Below are positions 8,467 to 16,168 of a stretch of DNA of 64,000 bases, piece by piece. Location of the stretch: NCBI GenBank assembly GCA_021604805.1, contig BQJR01000002.1:642665-706664 (forward strand). Reading direction: 5' to 3'. Both the position numbers and the translations under genes were made by a program. The stretch's first letter is position 1, and every line of letters begins with the position of its first letter. The DNA is from Planctomycetota bacterium. GTDB taxonomy: Bacteria; Planctomycetota; B15-G4. The notes beneath the pieces are model-generated. The model was given only the letters and a program-made list of their open reading frames with translations, had not been told where the DNA came from and ran no database searches.

Positions 8467-9278
8467 AGGAAGTTCCCGAAGAACAGTTTCAGCCGATCGA
8501 AAGCGCGTCGACCGAGCAGACAACCGGGCACCGCCAGGCCGACACACACGGCCCAGGACACGGGATGCTCGATGGCGCCCGAGAACAGGCAATCGCGGTA
8601 CATGTGCACGAAGTGCGAGAAAGGATTGAGCAACACCGCCCAGCGCAACACGGCGGGCAGACCCTGCTCGGTGGCCGGCGTGTAGAACACGGGCGCGAGG
8701 AAGATGCCGACCGCGGTGAACACCGTGACGACTTCTTTCACGTCGCGGACGAACACGCACAGCGCGCCGAGCAGGTAAGCCACGGCGAGCATGCCCACGC
8801 TCTGGATGAGCACCGCCAGCGGCAGCAAGGCCCACGTCCACGGCACGATCTGAAAGCGCAGCAGCACCCAGGCCATCACGACCACGAGGCCCACGAGGTG
8901 CGGCACGAGCACGCCGAACACGGTGCGCAGCGGCAAGACTTCCGTGGGGAAGTCGGCTTGCTTCACCAAGCTCGCGCTGCCGGTGACCGCGTTGCAGGCC
9001 GAACCCAAGAGCGCCGACCAACCCATCCAGGCGACCATGCCCGAGAGCATGAAACTCTGGTAATCGAGCCCGGCCGAGCCGCCGCCGAAGCGGCCGCCTG
9101 TGAACACGAAGGTGAACACCAGCAGGTAGACGCCCATCAGCAGCAACGGGTGCAGCAAGGCCCAAGCCACGCCGAAGGCCGAGCCCGCGAACGGGCTGAA
9201 CAGTTCGCGACGCACCAAGCCGAGCGTGAGCTCGCGATGACGCGTGAGATCGCGATGCAGACCTGCGAGTGTGCTCAT
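8463..9278 (-). CDS. ABC-2 type polysaccharide export permease (Wzm/TagG-like)
   Basis: 271 residues with about six hydrophobic segments and the family's amphipathic N-terminus (LVRRELFSPFAGSAFG followed by WALLHPLLLMGVYLLVFTF). Wzm/TagG proteins pair with an ATPase (Wzt/TagH) to flip an undecaprenyl-linked glycan across the inner membrane. ATG at 9278 overlaps the stop of the upstream GT2 gene (ATGA). No ATPase partner is in this operon as far as the window goes, so it is either left of position 1 or elsewhere in the genome. The export route tells us the operon makes a complete glycan in the cytoplasm. Confidence 0.9.
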   Translation of the reverse strand: MSTLAGLHRDLTRHRELTLGLVRRELFSPFAGSAFGVAWALLHPLLLMGVYLLVFTFVFTGGRFGGGSAGLDYQSFMLSGMVAWMGWSALLGSACNAVTGSASLVKQADFPTEVLPLRTVFGVLVPHLVGLVVVMAWVLLRFQIVPWTWALLPLAVLIQSVGMLAVAYLLGALCVFVRDVKEVVTVFTAVGIFLAPVFYTPATEQGLPAVLRWAVLLNPFSHFVHMYRDCLFSGAIEHPVSWAVCVGLAVPGCLLGRRAFDRLKLFFGNFL

Positions 9279-10237
9279 CCGGCCTCCCGTCCCACGTGCA
9301 CGGGCGCAGACACCGGCTTCACGCCACCGCGCGGCGCCGACTCGGCTGGCTCGCTAGCCGTCGGCAAGAGCGCAGGCCGCGAGCGCGAACGCGAACGCAC
9401 CAGCGGCTCCATGCGCATCAACGCCGACAGCAACGCGGCTTCGAAGGCCGGGCGATGCTTGCGGAAGTAGAGCAGCCGACTCTGACGCACGAGCGCCTCG
9501 ATCTGCGGCTGCGGCGCGCGCCCGTGGTGCGGACGCACGTGGATCAGTTTCACGCTCGGCTCGAAGACCACGCGATGTCCGCCGCTGCGCAGACGGGCCG
9601 CGAGGTCCACGTCTTCGTAGTAGAGGAAGAAGCCTTCGTCGAAGCCCTTGATGGCCTCGAACACGTCGGCGCGGGCGAACAAGCACGCCCCCGTGAGCCA
9701 GTGCACGCCGCCGGCGCGGTGCTCCCGTCGCCGAAGGTATTTGCGCCTGTGAGCGGGACGTCGCAATCCGCGCAGCAACGAGAGCAGCGAGGGGAAACGG
9801 CCCGCGGAGAGCGAGGGCTGACCGTCGGAACCGAAGAGCGCGGGGCCGATCAACGCCACGTCGTCGGCTGCGGCGGCCAGCGTGCGCGGCAACTCGTGGA
9901 GCCCGCCTTGGGGCACGCAGAGGTCCGCGTTCCCGAAGGCCAACCAACGTCCCTTGGCGAGGCCCGCCGCGCGGTTGATCGCCGCGCCGTAGCCGATGTT
10001 CTCGTCGAGACGCAGCAAGGTGGCGCCGGGCGCCAACTCAGTGACGACCTGGGCCGAGCCGTCTGTGGAGGCGTTGTCGACCACGATCAACTCGCTGTCG
10101 CAACCGCGCGCCGCGAGCGCCGCCAATTCGCTCTGCAGCGAAGGCAACAACACGCCCAGGTCGCGTGCGCTTTGGTGGCACACCACGATCCAAGTCAACC
10201 AAGGACTTCGCGGGTTTTGCGCGCCCCCACGCACCAT
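9275..10237 (-). CDS. GT2 glycosyltransferase (rhamnosyltransferase-like)
   Basis: 320 residues. GT-A fold: WIVVCHQSARDLGVLLPSL, then LIVVDNASTDGS, NIGYGAAINRA and the metal-binding region FGNADLCV (DxD replaced by a NADL-type motif common in WbbL-like enzymes), and later DEGFFLYYEDVDLAARL, the acceptor-side ED. GGAGG about 9 nt before ATG 10237 supports this start. It is the first gene of the seven-gene minus-strand operon. Resemblance to rhamnosyltransferases is general; donor and linkage are unknown. Confidence 0.9.
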   Translation of the reverse strand: MVRGGAQNPRSPWLTWIVVCHQSARDLGVLLPSLQSELAALAARGCDSELIVVDNASTDGSAQVVTELAPGATLLRLDENIGYGAAINRAAGLAKGRWLAFGNADLCVPQGGLHELPRTLAAAADDVALIGPALFGSDGQPSLSAGRFPSLLSLLRGLRRPAHRRKYLRRREHRAGGVHWLTGACLFARADVFEAIKGFDEGFFLYYEDVDLAARLRSGGHRVVFEPSVKLIHVRPHHGRAPQPQIEALVRQSRLLYFRKHRPAFEAALLSALMRMEPLVRSRSRSRPALLPTASEPAESAPRGGVKPVSAPVHVGREAG

Positions 10238-10273
10238 TTTCCTGCCTCCAACCGCTGTCAGCCAGACGCACGC

Positions 10274-10279
10274 AGCTTA
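10274..10279 (-). promoter_or_regulatory. Possible -10 box for the glycan operon
   Basis: On the minus strand TAAGCT (TANNNT) lies 36 nt before the start of the GT2 gene, with room for a leader carrying the GGAGG Shine-Dalgarno. No good -35 is visible, so this is tentative. Confidence 0.3.
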
Positions 10280-10323
10280 GCAAAGCGAGGCGCCTTCTCG
10301 CCGTGGCGACCTCGCCGGAACGC

Positions 10324-10359
10324 CGCGCGCCGGCCGCCCACGGGAGCGACCGGCGCGCG
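10324..10359 (-). terminator. Hairpin between the FG-GAP gene and the glycan operon
   Basis: Perfect 10-bp inverted repeat CGCGCGCCGG / CCGGCGCGCG with a 16-nt loop (10334-10349), 28 nt downstream of the FG-GAP gene stop and before the operon promoter region. There is no T-run, so it may be a GC-only terminator, a pause site or a 3'-end stabiliser. Confidence 0.45.
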
Positions 10360-10386
10360 AACCCGCAGCCACTCAGCGCCTGCCGC

Positions 10387-13152
10387 TCAGGGCACGTCGG
10401 CGCGCAAGCCGTTGCTCGCCGCGAAGCCCACCGGGCCCACGACGTCGGGCACCCAGGTCTGCATCCACACGCTCAACCCCGAGGGCACGCCCGGCGGCCA
10501 CATGATGTCGAGAGCCCAGAAGCCATTGGCGTTGGTGGGACGGTTCAGGAACACGTTGGGACTGGGCACGAAGGTGCCGCCCTTGAAGAACACGTTGATC
10601 TCTGAGACGCCGATCACGAGCACGCTCACCGCGCTGGGCGCTCCGCGGGTGAGCTGGAAGTGCGCCGGCGCGCCGGGGAGCAAGCTGCTGTCCGCGGCGA
10701 GCACGGGCTCACCCTCCACACCGGCCAGGGCGTGACCGAGGTTCGTGAAGGTCATCGGCACGTCCACGCCGGTGTTCTCGTACACGAACAGGTTCTGGTC
10801 GAAGTTCGCCACGACGAGGTCCACGTCGCCGTCACCGTCGGTGTCGGCGAAGGCGGCGGCGCGCGAGTTGCCGCCGTCGCCGGAAGCCGAGGCGCTCTGC
10901 ATCGGCACGAAGCTGCCGTCGCCCCGGGCGCGATAGAGCGTGTTGTCGCCGTCGACCCGCGGCACGAAGAGATCGAGGTCGCCATCGTTGTCGATGTCGC
11001 TCCACTCACCGCGCCGTGTGTTCCCCACGCGCGTGACGAGGTCGCCTTCCAGCACCGCAGCGAACTCCCCTTCGGTGCCGCCATCAGCGCCGCCGAGGTT
11101 GCGATACAGGAAGTCGACGCCGTTGTTCGCCACGAAGAGGTCGAGGTCGCCGTCGTTGTCCATGTCGCCCCAGGAGCCGGCGAAGGTGTCGCCGCCCGAG
11201 GTCACGACCGGGCCGGCCACCTGGCTGTCGAACACGCCGAGCGTGCCCGCCTGCGCGCCGCCGAGGTTGGTGTGCAGACGGTTGTCCTCGCCGCTGCGCC
11301 CGCCCACGAAGAGGTCGAGGTCGCCGTCGCCGTCGGCATCGCCGAAGTCGGCGCCGTAGGCCGTGCCACCGCTGGAGGCGGGCGCGTTGGTCGCGTCGTT
11401 CAGGAAGCTACCGAGCGTGCCAGCTTGCAGGCCGCCTTGGTTGCGGAACAGGAAGTCGTCGTTGCCGCCGCCGTTGGCGAAGAACACGTCGGTGTCACCG
11501 TCGTTGTCGAAGTCGGCCAAGCGCACGTCGCGACTGTCGCCGCCCGAGGTGGCCATCGGGTCGGACAGGTCTTTGACGAACTCACCGAGCGTGCCCGCCT
11601 GCGCGCCGCCGGCGTTGCGGTAGTAGAAGTTGTCCATGCCGAAGCGGTTCGCGACGACGAGGTCGGGGTCGCCGTCGCCGTCGAGGTCAGCGAAGGCGCC
11701 GCCGAAGGAATCGCCGTCGTCGGTGGCCGCCGGACCCACCACGCGACGCACGAAGTCGCCCGTGCTGCCCGCCTGCGCGAAGCCTTGGTTCACGAACAAG
11801 CCGCCCGGCTCGCCGCCGCGCGTGGACACATAGAGGTCGGCGTCGCCATCGAGGTCGATGTCGCTGAAGGCCACGTCGAAGGACTCGAGCGCCGAGGTCA
11901 CGAGCGTGCCCGTGGTCTGCTTCGTGAAGGTGCCCGCCACGAGGTTGTGGAAGAGCTGGTTGGACGCGCCGCCGCCCGCCGACACGTTCGCCACGAAGAG
12001 CTCGGGCGCGCCGTCGCGATCCATGTCGGCCAGACCGATGCCCGCTGAGTAAGCGCTGTCGCTCACCACGGGGCCGCTCGTGAGGCGCGCGAAGTTGGCC
12101 GCGCCATCGTTGATGAACACGCTGTTGCTCGTGCCGCAGCAGTTGGCCACGAAGAGGTCGAGGTCGCCGTCGAGATCGTGATCGGCGGCCTCCACGTCGA
12201 GCGCGGAGTCGAGGCCCACCGCGGCCGGGCCGGTGAAACGGCGCTTGAACACGCCTTCCACCCCGCCCTGCGCGCCCCCGTCATTGATGTAGAGGAAGTT
12301 GTTCGAGCTGAAGTTCACCACGAAGAGGTCGACGTCGCCGTCGCCGTCGAGATCGCCCGCGGCGCAGCCCTGACTGTTGCCGCCCTGCTTCGTGACGAGG
12401 TTGGTGGTGTCCTGCACGAGCGCGCCCGAGCCGTCGCCGAAGTACAGGAAGTTGTCGACGCCGCCGGTGTTGCCCACGAAGAGATCCTGGTGGCCGTCGC
12501 CGTCGAAGTCGGCGCCCACGCTGCAGCTGGACGGGCTCGTGGTATCGCCGGAGAAAGCCGGGAGCACGCGCGCGAAAGTGCCTTCCAGGCCAGCCTGCGC
12601 GCCGCCGAGGTTGAGGTAGAAGAAGTTGCTCTCGCCGTCGTTCGACACGAAGAGGTCCACGTCGCCATCGCTGTCGAAGTCGTGCATCAAGGCGTGATTG
12701 CTCTTGCCGCCGTCGGTGACTTCGGCGCCCGCGAGCACCGCAGCGAAGGTGCCTTCGATGCCGCCCTGCAAGCCGCCTTGGTTCAGGTACAGCTCGTTGT
12801 TCGCGCCGAAGCGGTTGGTCACGAAGAGGTCGAGATCGCCGTCGCCATCGAGGTCGCCCCAAACCGCGTCGGAGGAGTCGCGCGCGACGGAGACCGCGGG
12901 CGAACCGAGCACGCGCTCGAAGCCGAGCGCGCCGAGGTTGCGGTAGAGCGAGTTGAACTTCGCGCCCGCGCCGTTCGCCACGAAGAGATCGAGGTCGCCG
13001 TCGCTGTCCATGTCGCCGAACGCCGCGCCGAGCGACACGATCGAATCGTCGACCACCGGATCGCTGCGCAGCTCCACGAAGGCCTGCTGGGCGGAGTTGC
13101 TCGTGGCCAACGCGAATACCGCGGCCAGCACTTGGAGAGGGATCATCATCAC
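10387..13152 (-). CDS. Secreted FG-GAP/VCBS repeat protein
   Basis: 921 residues. The start has three consecutive ATG codons (MMMIPLQVLAAVFALATSNSAQQ gives a signal peptide cut after ~22 residues). The rest, to about residue 820, is some thirteen units of ~60 residues, each with a Ca-binding DxDxDGDxDLFVAN loop and often LYRNLGGAQAGTLG. Such arrays fold as beta-propellers and occur in adhesins and surface proteins. The last ~100 residues differ (FKGGTFVPSPNV) and may be a C-terminal sorting or cap domain; I see no enzyme. Likely extracellular or surface-bound, calcium dependent. It is divergent from the M28 peptidase gene, with the shared control region at 13153-13276. Confidence 0.9.
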   Translation of the reverse strand: MMMIPLQVLAAVFALATSNSAQQAFVELRSDPVVDDSIVSLGAAFGDMDSDGDLDLFVANGAGAKFNSLYRNLGALGFERVLGSPAVSVARDSSDAVWGDLDGDGDLDLFVTNRFGANNELYLNQGGLQGGIEGTFAAVLAGAEVTDGGKSNHALMHDFDSDGDVDLFVSNDGESNFFYLNLGGAQAGLEGTFARVLPAFSGDTTSPSSCSVGADFDGDGHQDLFVGNTGGVDNFLYFGDGSGALVQDTTNLVTKQGGNSQGCAAGDLDGDGDVDLFVVNFSSNNFLYINDGGAQGGVEGVFKRRFTGPAAVGLDSALDVEAADHDLDGDLDLFVANCCGTSNSVFINDGAANFARLTSGPVVSDSAYSAGIGLADMDRDGAPELFVANVSAGGGASNQLFHNLVAGTFTKQTTGTLVTSALESFDVAFSDIDLDGDADLYVSTRGGEPGGLFVNQGFAQAGSTGDFVRRVVGPAATDDGDSFGGAFADLDGDGDPDLVVANRFGMDNFYYRNAGGAQAGTLGEFVKDLSDPMATSGGDSRDVRLADFDNDGDTDVFFANGGGNDDFLFRNQGGLQAGTLGSFLNDATNAPASSGGTAYGADFGDADGDGDLDLFVGGRSGEDNRLHTNLGGAQAGTLGVFDSQVAGPVVTSGGDTFAGSWGDMDNDGDLDLFVANNGVDFLYRNLGGADGGTEGEFAAVLEGDLVTRVGNTRRGEWSDIDNDGDLDLFVPRVDGDNTLYRARGDGSFVPMQSASASGDGGNSRAAAFADTDGDGDVDLVVANFDQNLFVYENTGVDVPMTFTNLGHALAGVEGEPVLAADSSLLPGAPAHFQLTRGAPSAVSVLVIGVSEINVFFKGGTFVPSPNVFLNRPTNANGFWALDIMWPPGVPSGLSVWMQTWVPDVVGPVGFAASNGLRADVP
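10810..13080 (-). repeat. Tandem FG-GAP repeat-coding region
   Basis: About 180-bp units in the coding sequence of the FG-GAP protein, recognisable by recurrent 'gaggtcgccgtcgccgtcg'-like stretches at about 170-190 bp spacing (for example near 11160, 11320, 11670, 12340 and 12840). Units have diverged, so recombination between them is possible but not frequent recently. Confidence 0.7.
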
Positions 13153-13214
13153 GTTGCTTTCCCGAGAAACTCAGCCTCACTGTCGGCGGATTCGGGCCGC
13201 CAACATGGGCTGAT

Positions 13215-13244
13215 CTGACGACCCAGCCGGGTCGTTGTTACCAT
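13215..13244 (+). promoter_or_regulatory. Promoter with embedded 7-bp dyad for the M28 peptidase gene
   Basis: CTGACG (13215-13220) and TACCAT (13239-13244) are spaced 18 nt like a sigma-70 promoter. A perfect inverted repeat ACGACCC-AGCC-GGGTCGT (13218-13235) overlaps the -35 and spacer, as an operator would. A GAGGAG Shine-Dalgarno follows before ATG 13277. The region also lies upstream of the divergent FG-GAP gene. Confidence 0.4.
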
Positions 13245-13276
13245 CCGCGGCCCTGCCACTTTGCGAGGAGCATCCC

Positions 13277-14689
13277 ATGGGCCGAGTTCTGTCCCTCATT
13301 ACGGCGGTTCTGGCCCTCGGGTGCAATGCCACGCGCCCGGATCTCTCGGCCTACGCGCCCGCCGCGAAGCAGCTCGTCGACACGGCGTTGTCGGAGGGAC
13401 TGGCCTACGAGCGGCTCGGCGAACTCACCACGCTCGCGCCGCACCGGCTCTCGGGGTCGGAGGGCTATCAGCGCGCGGCCAAGTGGGCGCGCGAGACCAT
13501 GCTGGCCGACGGCCTGGAGAACGTGCGCTTCGAAGACGTGATCGCCGTGCACTGGGAGCGCGGCGACGTGGGCCGCGTGAGCATCGTGGAACCCGAACGC
13601 CTGGCCGGCACCGAGCTGCCCATGCTCGCGCTCGGCGGCAGCGTGGCCACGCCCGAAGGCGGGCTGCGCGCCGAGGTCGTGATCGCCGACGGCCTGTCCG
13701 CCGCCGCCGAACTCGGAGCCGCCGCCGAAGGCAAGATCGTGCTCTTCAACCAGCCCATGGACCCGACCAAGATCAGGGTCTTCGAGGCCTATTCCGGCGC
13801 CGTGGGGCAGCGCTCGCGCGGGGCCGTGGAAGCCGCCAAGGTCGGCGCGCTGGCCGCGCTCGTGCGCACCATGAGCAATCGCGTGGACGACGTGCCGCAC
13901 ACCGGCGCGATGCGCTACGCCGCCGACGTCCCCCAGATCCCCACCGCCGCGATCAGCACGCGCGCCGCGGAAACCGTGGCCGACCTGATCGCCGGCGGCG
14001 AACGCGTGGTGCTCGAGTTCGAACAGAACCCGCGCACGCTCGAGCCCAAGGCGAACCCGAACGTGATCGGCGAGATCGTGGGCAGCGAGTTGCCGCACGA
14101 GATCGTGGTGGTCGGCGGGCACCTCGACTGCTGGGACGTGGGTCAGGGCGCGCACGACGACGGCGGCGGCTGCGTGCAATCGCTCGAAGTGTTGCGCCTG
14201 ATCAAGTCGCTCGGTTGGCGCCCGCGACGCACCTTGCGCGTGGTGCTCTTCGCCAACGAGGAGAACGGCCTGGCGGGCGGCCGGGGCTACGTCGAGCAAC
14301 ACCTCGACGAGATGCCGCAACACCTGCTCGCCCTCGAGTCCGACTCAGGCGTGTTCACGCCGCGCGGCTTCACGACCAACGCCACCGGCGAAGCGCACGC
14401 GCTGCTCGAAGCCGCCGCGGAGCTGCTGGCCTTCACCGACGCAGGCGTGGTGGAGACGGGCAGCGGCGGCGCCGACATCGGCCCGATGAAGTCGCACGGC
14501 GTGTTGCAAGTCGGCTTCCGCCCCGACGGACAGCGCTACTTCGACATCCACCACTGCGCGCGCGACACGATGGACTTGGTGAGCGAACGCGAGATCGAAC
14601 TCGGCGCCGGGCTCATGGCTGGCCTGCTCTGGATCGTGGCCGACATGCCGGTGAGCATCCCGCGCGGTCCCGTCGCCAGCGAGGGCTGA
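13277..14689 (+). CDS. M28-family metallopeptidase, lipoprotein
   Basis: 470 residues from ATG 13277 (Shine-Dalgarno GAGGAG 9 nt upstream; an earlier in-frame start at 13235 would spoil the signal). N-terminus MGRVLSLITAVLALGC is a lipobox with Cys16. The mid region carries a PA-like insert; the catalytic part shows the zinc-site set of M28: H in GGHLDCWD, D in GAHDDGGG, EE in FANEENGLAGG, D in LESDSG, and the late H in DIHHCARD. Closest in plan to carboxypeptidase Q-like dipeptidases (PGCP). It should cleave peptides at the cell envelope, perhaps for amino-acid scavenging. It stands alone; the next gene is 183 bp on. Confidence 0.92.
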   Translation: MGRVLSLITAVLALGCNATRPDLSAYAPAAKQLVDTALSEGLAYERLGELTTLAPHRLSGSEGYQRAAKWARETMLADGLENVRFEDVIAVHWERGDVGRVSIVEPERLAGTELPMLALGGSVATPEGGLRAEVVIADGLSAAAELGAAAEGKIVLFNQPMDPTKIRVFEAYSGAVGQRSRGAVEAAKVGALAALVRTMSNRVDDVPHTGAMRYAADVPQIPTAAISTRAAETVADLIAGGERVVLEFEQNPRTLEPKANPNVIGEIVGSELPHEIVVVGGHLDCWDVGQGAHDDGGGCVQSLEVLRLIKSLGWRPRRTLRVVLFANEENGLAGGRGYVEQHLDEMPQHLLALESDSGVFTPRGFTTNATGEAHALLEAAAELLAFTDAGVVETGSGGADIGPMKSHGVLQVGFRPDGQRYFDIHHCARDTMDLVSEREIELGAGLMAGLLWIVADMPVSIPRGPVASEG

Positions 14690-14836
14690 ACCGCGCACGA
14701 CAGCGCAGGGCGTTGCGAGCAGGATGGACGAGCCACCCACCGGCCGCATCGCGCCCGCGAAGTCGCTCGTCCCGAGCTGCCTCACGATCTCCACCAGGGA
14801 ACGCGCCGTCTCAACCGTGACGCGCGCGCTGTGAGG

Positions 14837-14866
14837 TTGACGCGTCGGCGGGCGCGCGAGGACACT
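14837..14866 (+). promoter_or_regulatory. Promoter of the RND efflux operon, possibly leaderless
   Basis: TTGACG (14837-14842), 18-nt spacer, GACACT (14861-14866), then only 6 nt to ATG 14873. The -35 is near consensus, and the -10 to start distance equals the usual -10 to transcription-start distance, so the mRNA may begin at the ATG. Confidence 0.5.
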
Positions 14867-14872
14867 GCGCCG

Positions 14873-16168
14873 ATGAAAGCGACGCGCGGTGTCTTGTTGT
14901 TGATCGTCGGCCTGCTCGCTCTGGCGGCGGCTGTCTGGTGGTGGTCGCGAGATCCCGCTCCCACCGAAGCCGCCGGCGAACGCCCGCCCTACGCGTTGCC
15001 GGTCACGCTCGCCGAAGTGAAGCGCGACACCTTGCGCCCGAGCCTCACGCTCACCGGCAACGTGCGCGCGGCGCGCTGGGCGCGACTGGCCTTCGAACGC
15101 GCCGGCGTGCTCGAAGAGTTGCTCGTGACCGACGCGCAAGAAGTGCAGGCCGGCGACGTCCTCGCGCGCCTCGACGACGGCGACGCGCAGCTCAACCTGC
15201 AACGCGCCGAAGCCGACCTCAACGTGGCGCGCCGCGCGGTCGAGCTGCTCGAGGCCGGGGCGCGCAGCGAGGTCGTGCGTCGCTTGGCGGCGGAACTCGA
15301 AGCGGCGCGCGCCAGCCAAGACCTCGCGCAACAAGAAGTCGACCGTCGCACGACGCTCGCCCAGGTCCACGACGTGAGTCAGTCGGAGATGGACCGCGTG
15401 CTCGCCACCTTGCGTGAAGCCACGGCGCTCAGCGCGGCCGCCACCGAGCGTCACGCGGAAGCTGTCGCGGGCACGCGCAACGAAGACCTCGCCATCGCCA
15501 CGGCGCAGCGTCAGGTGGCCGAAGCCGAGCTGCAACGCGCGCGCCGCGAGCTCGCAAAAACCGTCTTGAGCGCGCCCTGGGACGGCACCGTCGTGCGTCG
15601 CCTGGGCAGCGAGGGCGACTACCTGCAGCCGGGCGAAGAACTCGTGGAGCTCACCGACCGCGAGCACCTCGAGGTGCACCTGGAAGTGCCGGCCTCGTCG
15701 GCGCTGCGTGTGTCGGAGGGCGCGGCGATCACGATCCGCAGCGACGCCGCACCGCTGTTCGAGATGCGCGCGCAGATCGACGCGGCCGTGCCCAGCGCCG
15801 ACATGGCGAGCCGCAACTTCCGCGCGCTCGCCCGCGTGTTGCGCAGCGAACAACCCAGCGACGTGCTGCGCCCCGGCATGTTCGTGCGCGTGGAGTTGGA
15901 ACTCGAGCCGCGCGAGAACTCGCTCGTGGTGCCCTCCGACGCCGTGCGCCTCACGGAGAACGGCTACCTCATCGCGCGCGCCGACCGCGACGGCGAGCGC
16001 CGCTTCGCGAGCTGGGTCTTCGTGGAACTCATCGGCCAGGCCGGAGGGTTCACCGCCGTGCGGCCCCTGGATGCCGAGCTCGAGGCCGGCGACCGCGTGG
16101 TCGTCACCGGCGTGGACCTCAGCTACGACGGCGTCACGCTCCTCCCGCTCGAAACCGACACCCTGTGA
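14873..16168 (+). CDS. RND efflux periplasmic adaptor (membrane fusion protein)
   Basis: 431 residues. N-terminal membrane anchor GVLLLIVGLLALAAAVWWW, then a lipoyl/barrel-sandwich half (GNVRAARWARLAFERAGVLEE, VQAGDVLARLDDGD), an alpha-hairpin of ~110 residues, the second lipoyl half (LSAPWDGTVVRRLGSEGDYLQPGEELVEL), a beta-barrel and a C-terminal membrane-proximal domain ending LLPLETDTL. It bridges the RND pump to an outer-membrane channel. Its stop overlaps the pump start (GTGA). An upstream in-frame start at 14831 exists, but 14873 fits the promoter and topology better. No TolC is in this unit. Confidence 0.92.
   Translation: MKATRGVLLLIVGLLALAAAVWWWSRDPAPTEAAGERPPYALPVTLAEVKRDTLRPSLTLTGNVRAARWARLAFERAGVLEELLVTDAQEVQAGDVLARLDDGDAQLNLQRAEADLNVARRAVELLEAGARSEVVRRLAAELEAARASQDLAQQEVDRRTTLAQVHDVSQSEMDRVLATLREATALSAAATERHAEAVAGTRNEDLAIATAQRQVAEAELQRARRELAKTVLSAPWDGTVVRRLGSEGDYLQPGEELVELTDREHLEVHLEVPASSALRVSEGAAITIRSDAAPLFEMRAQIDAAVPSADMASRNFRALARVLRSEQPSDVLRPGMFVRVELELEPRENSLVVPSDAVRLTENGYLIARADRDGERRFASWVFVELIGQAGGFTAVRPLDAELEAGDRVVVTGVDLSYDGVTLLPLETDTL

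Noticed and set aside
10810..13080. Periodic repeats that might suggest a CRISPR array
   Set aside because: Repeats are coding, ~180 bp apart and diverged, and translate into FG-GAP units; no short identical repeats with unique spacers.
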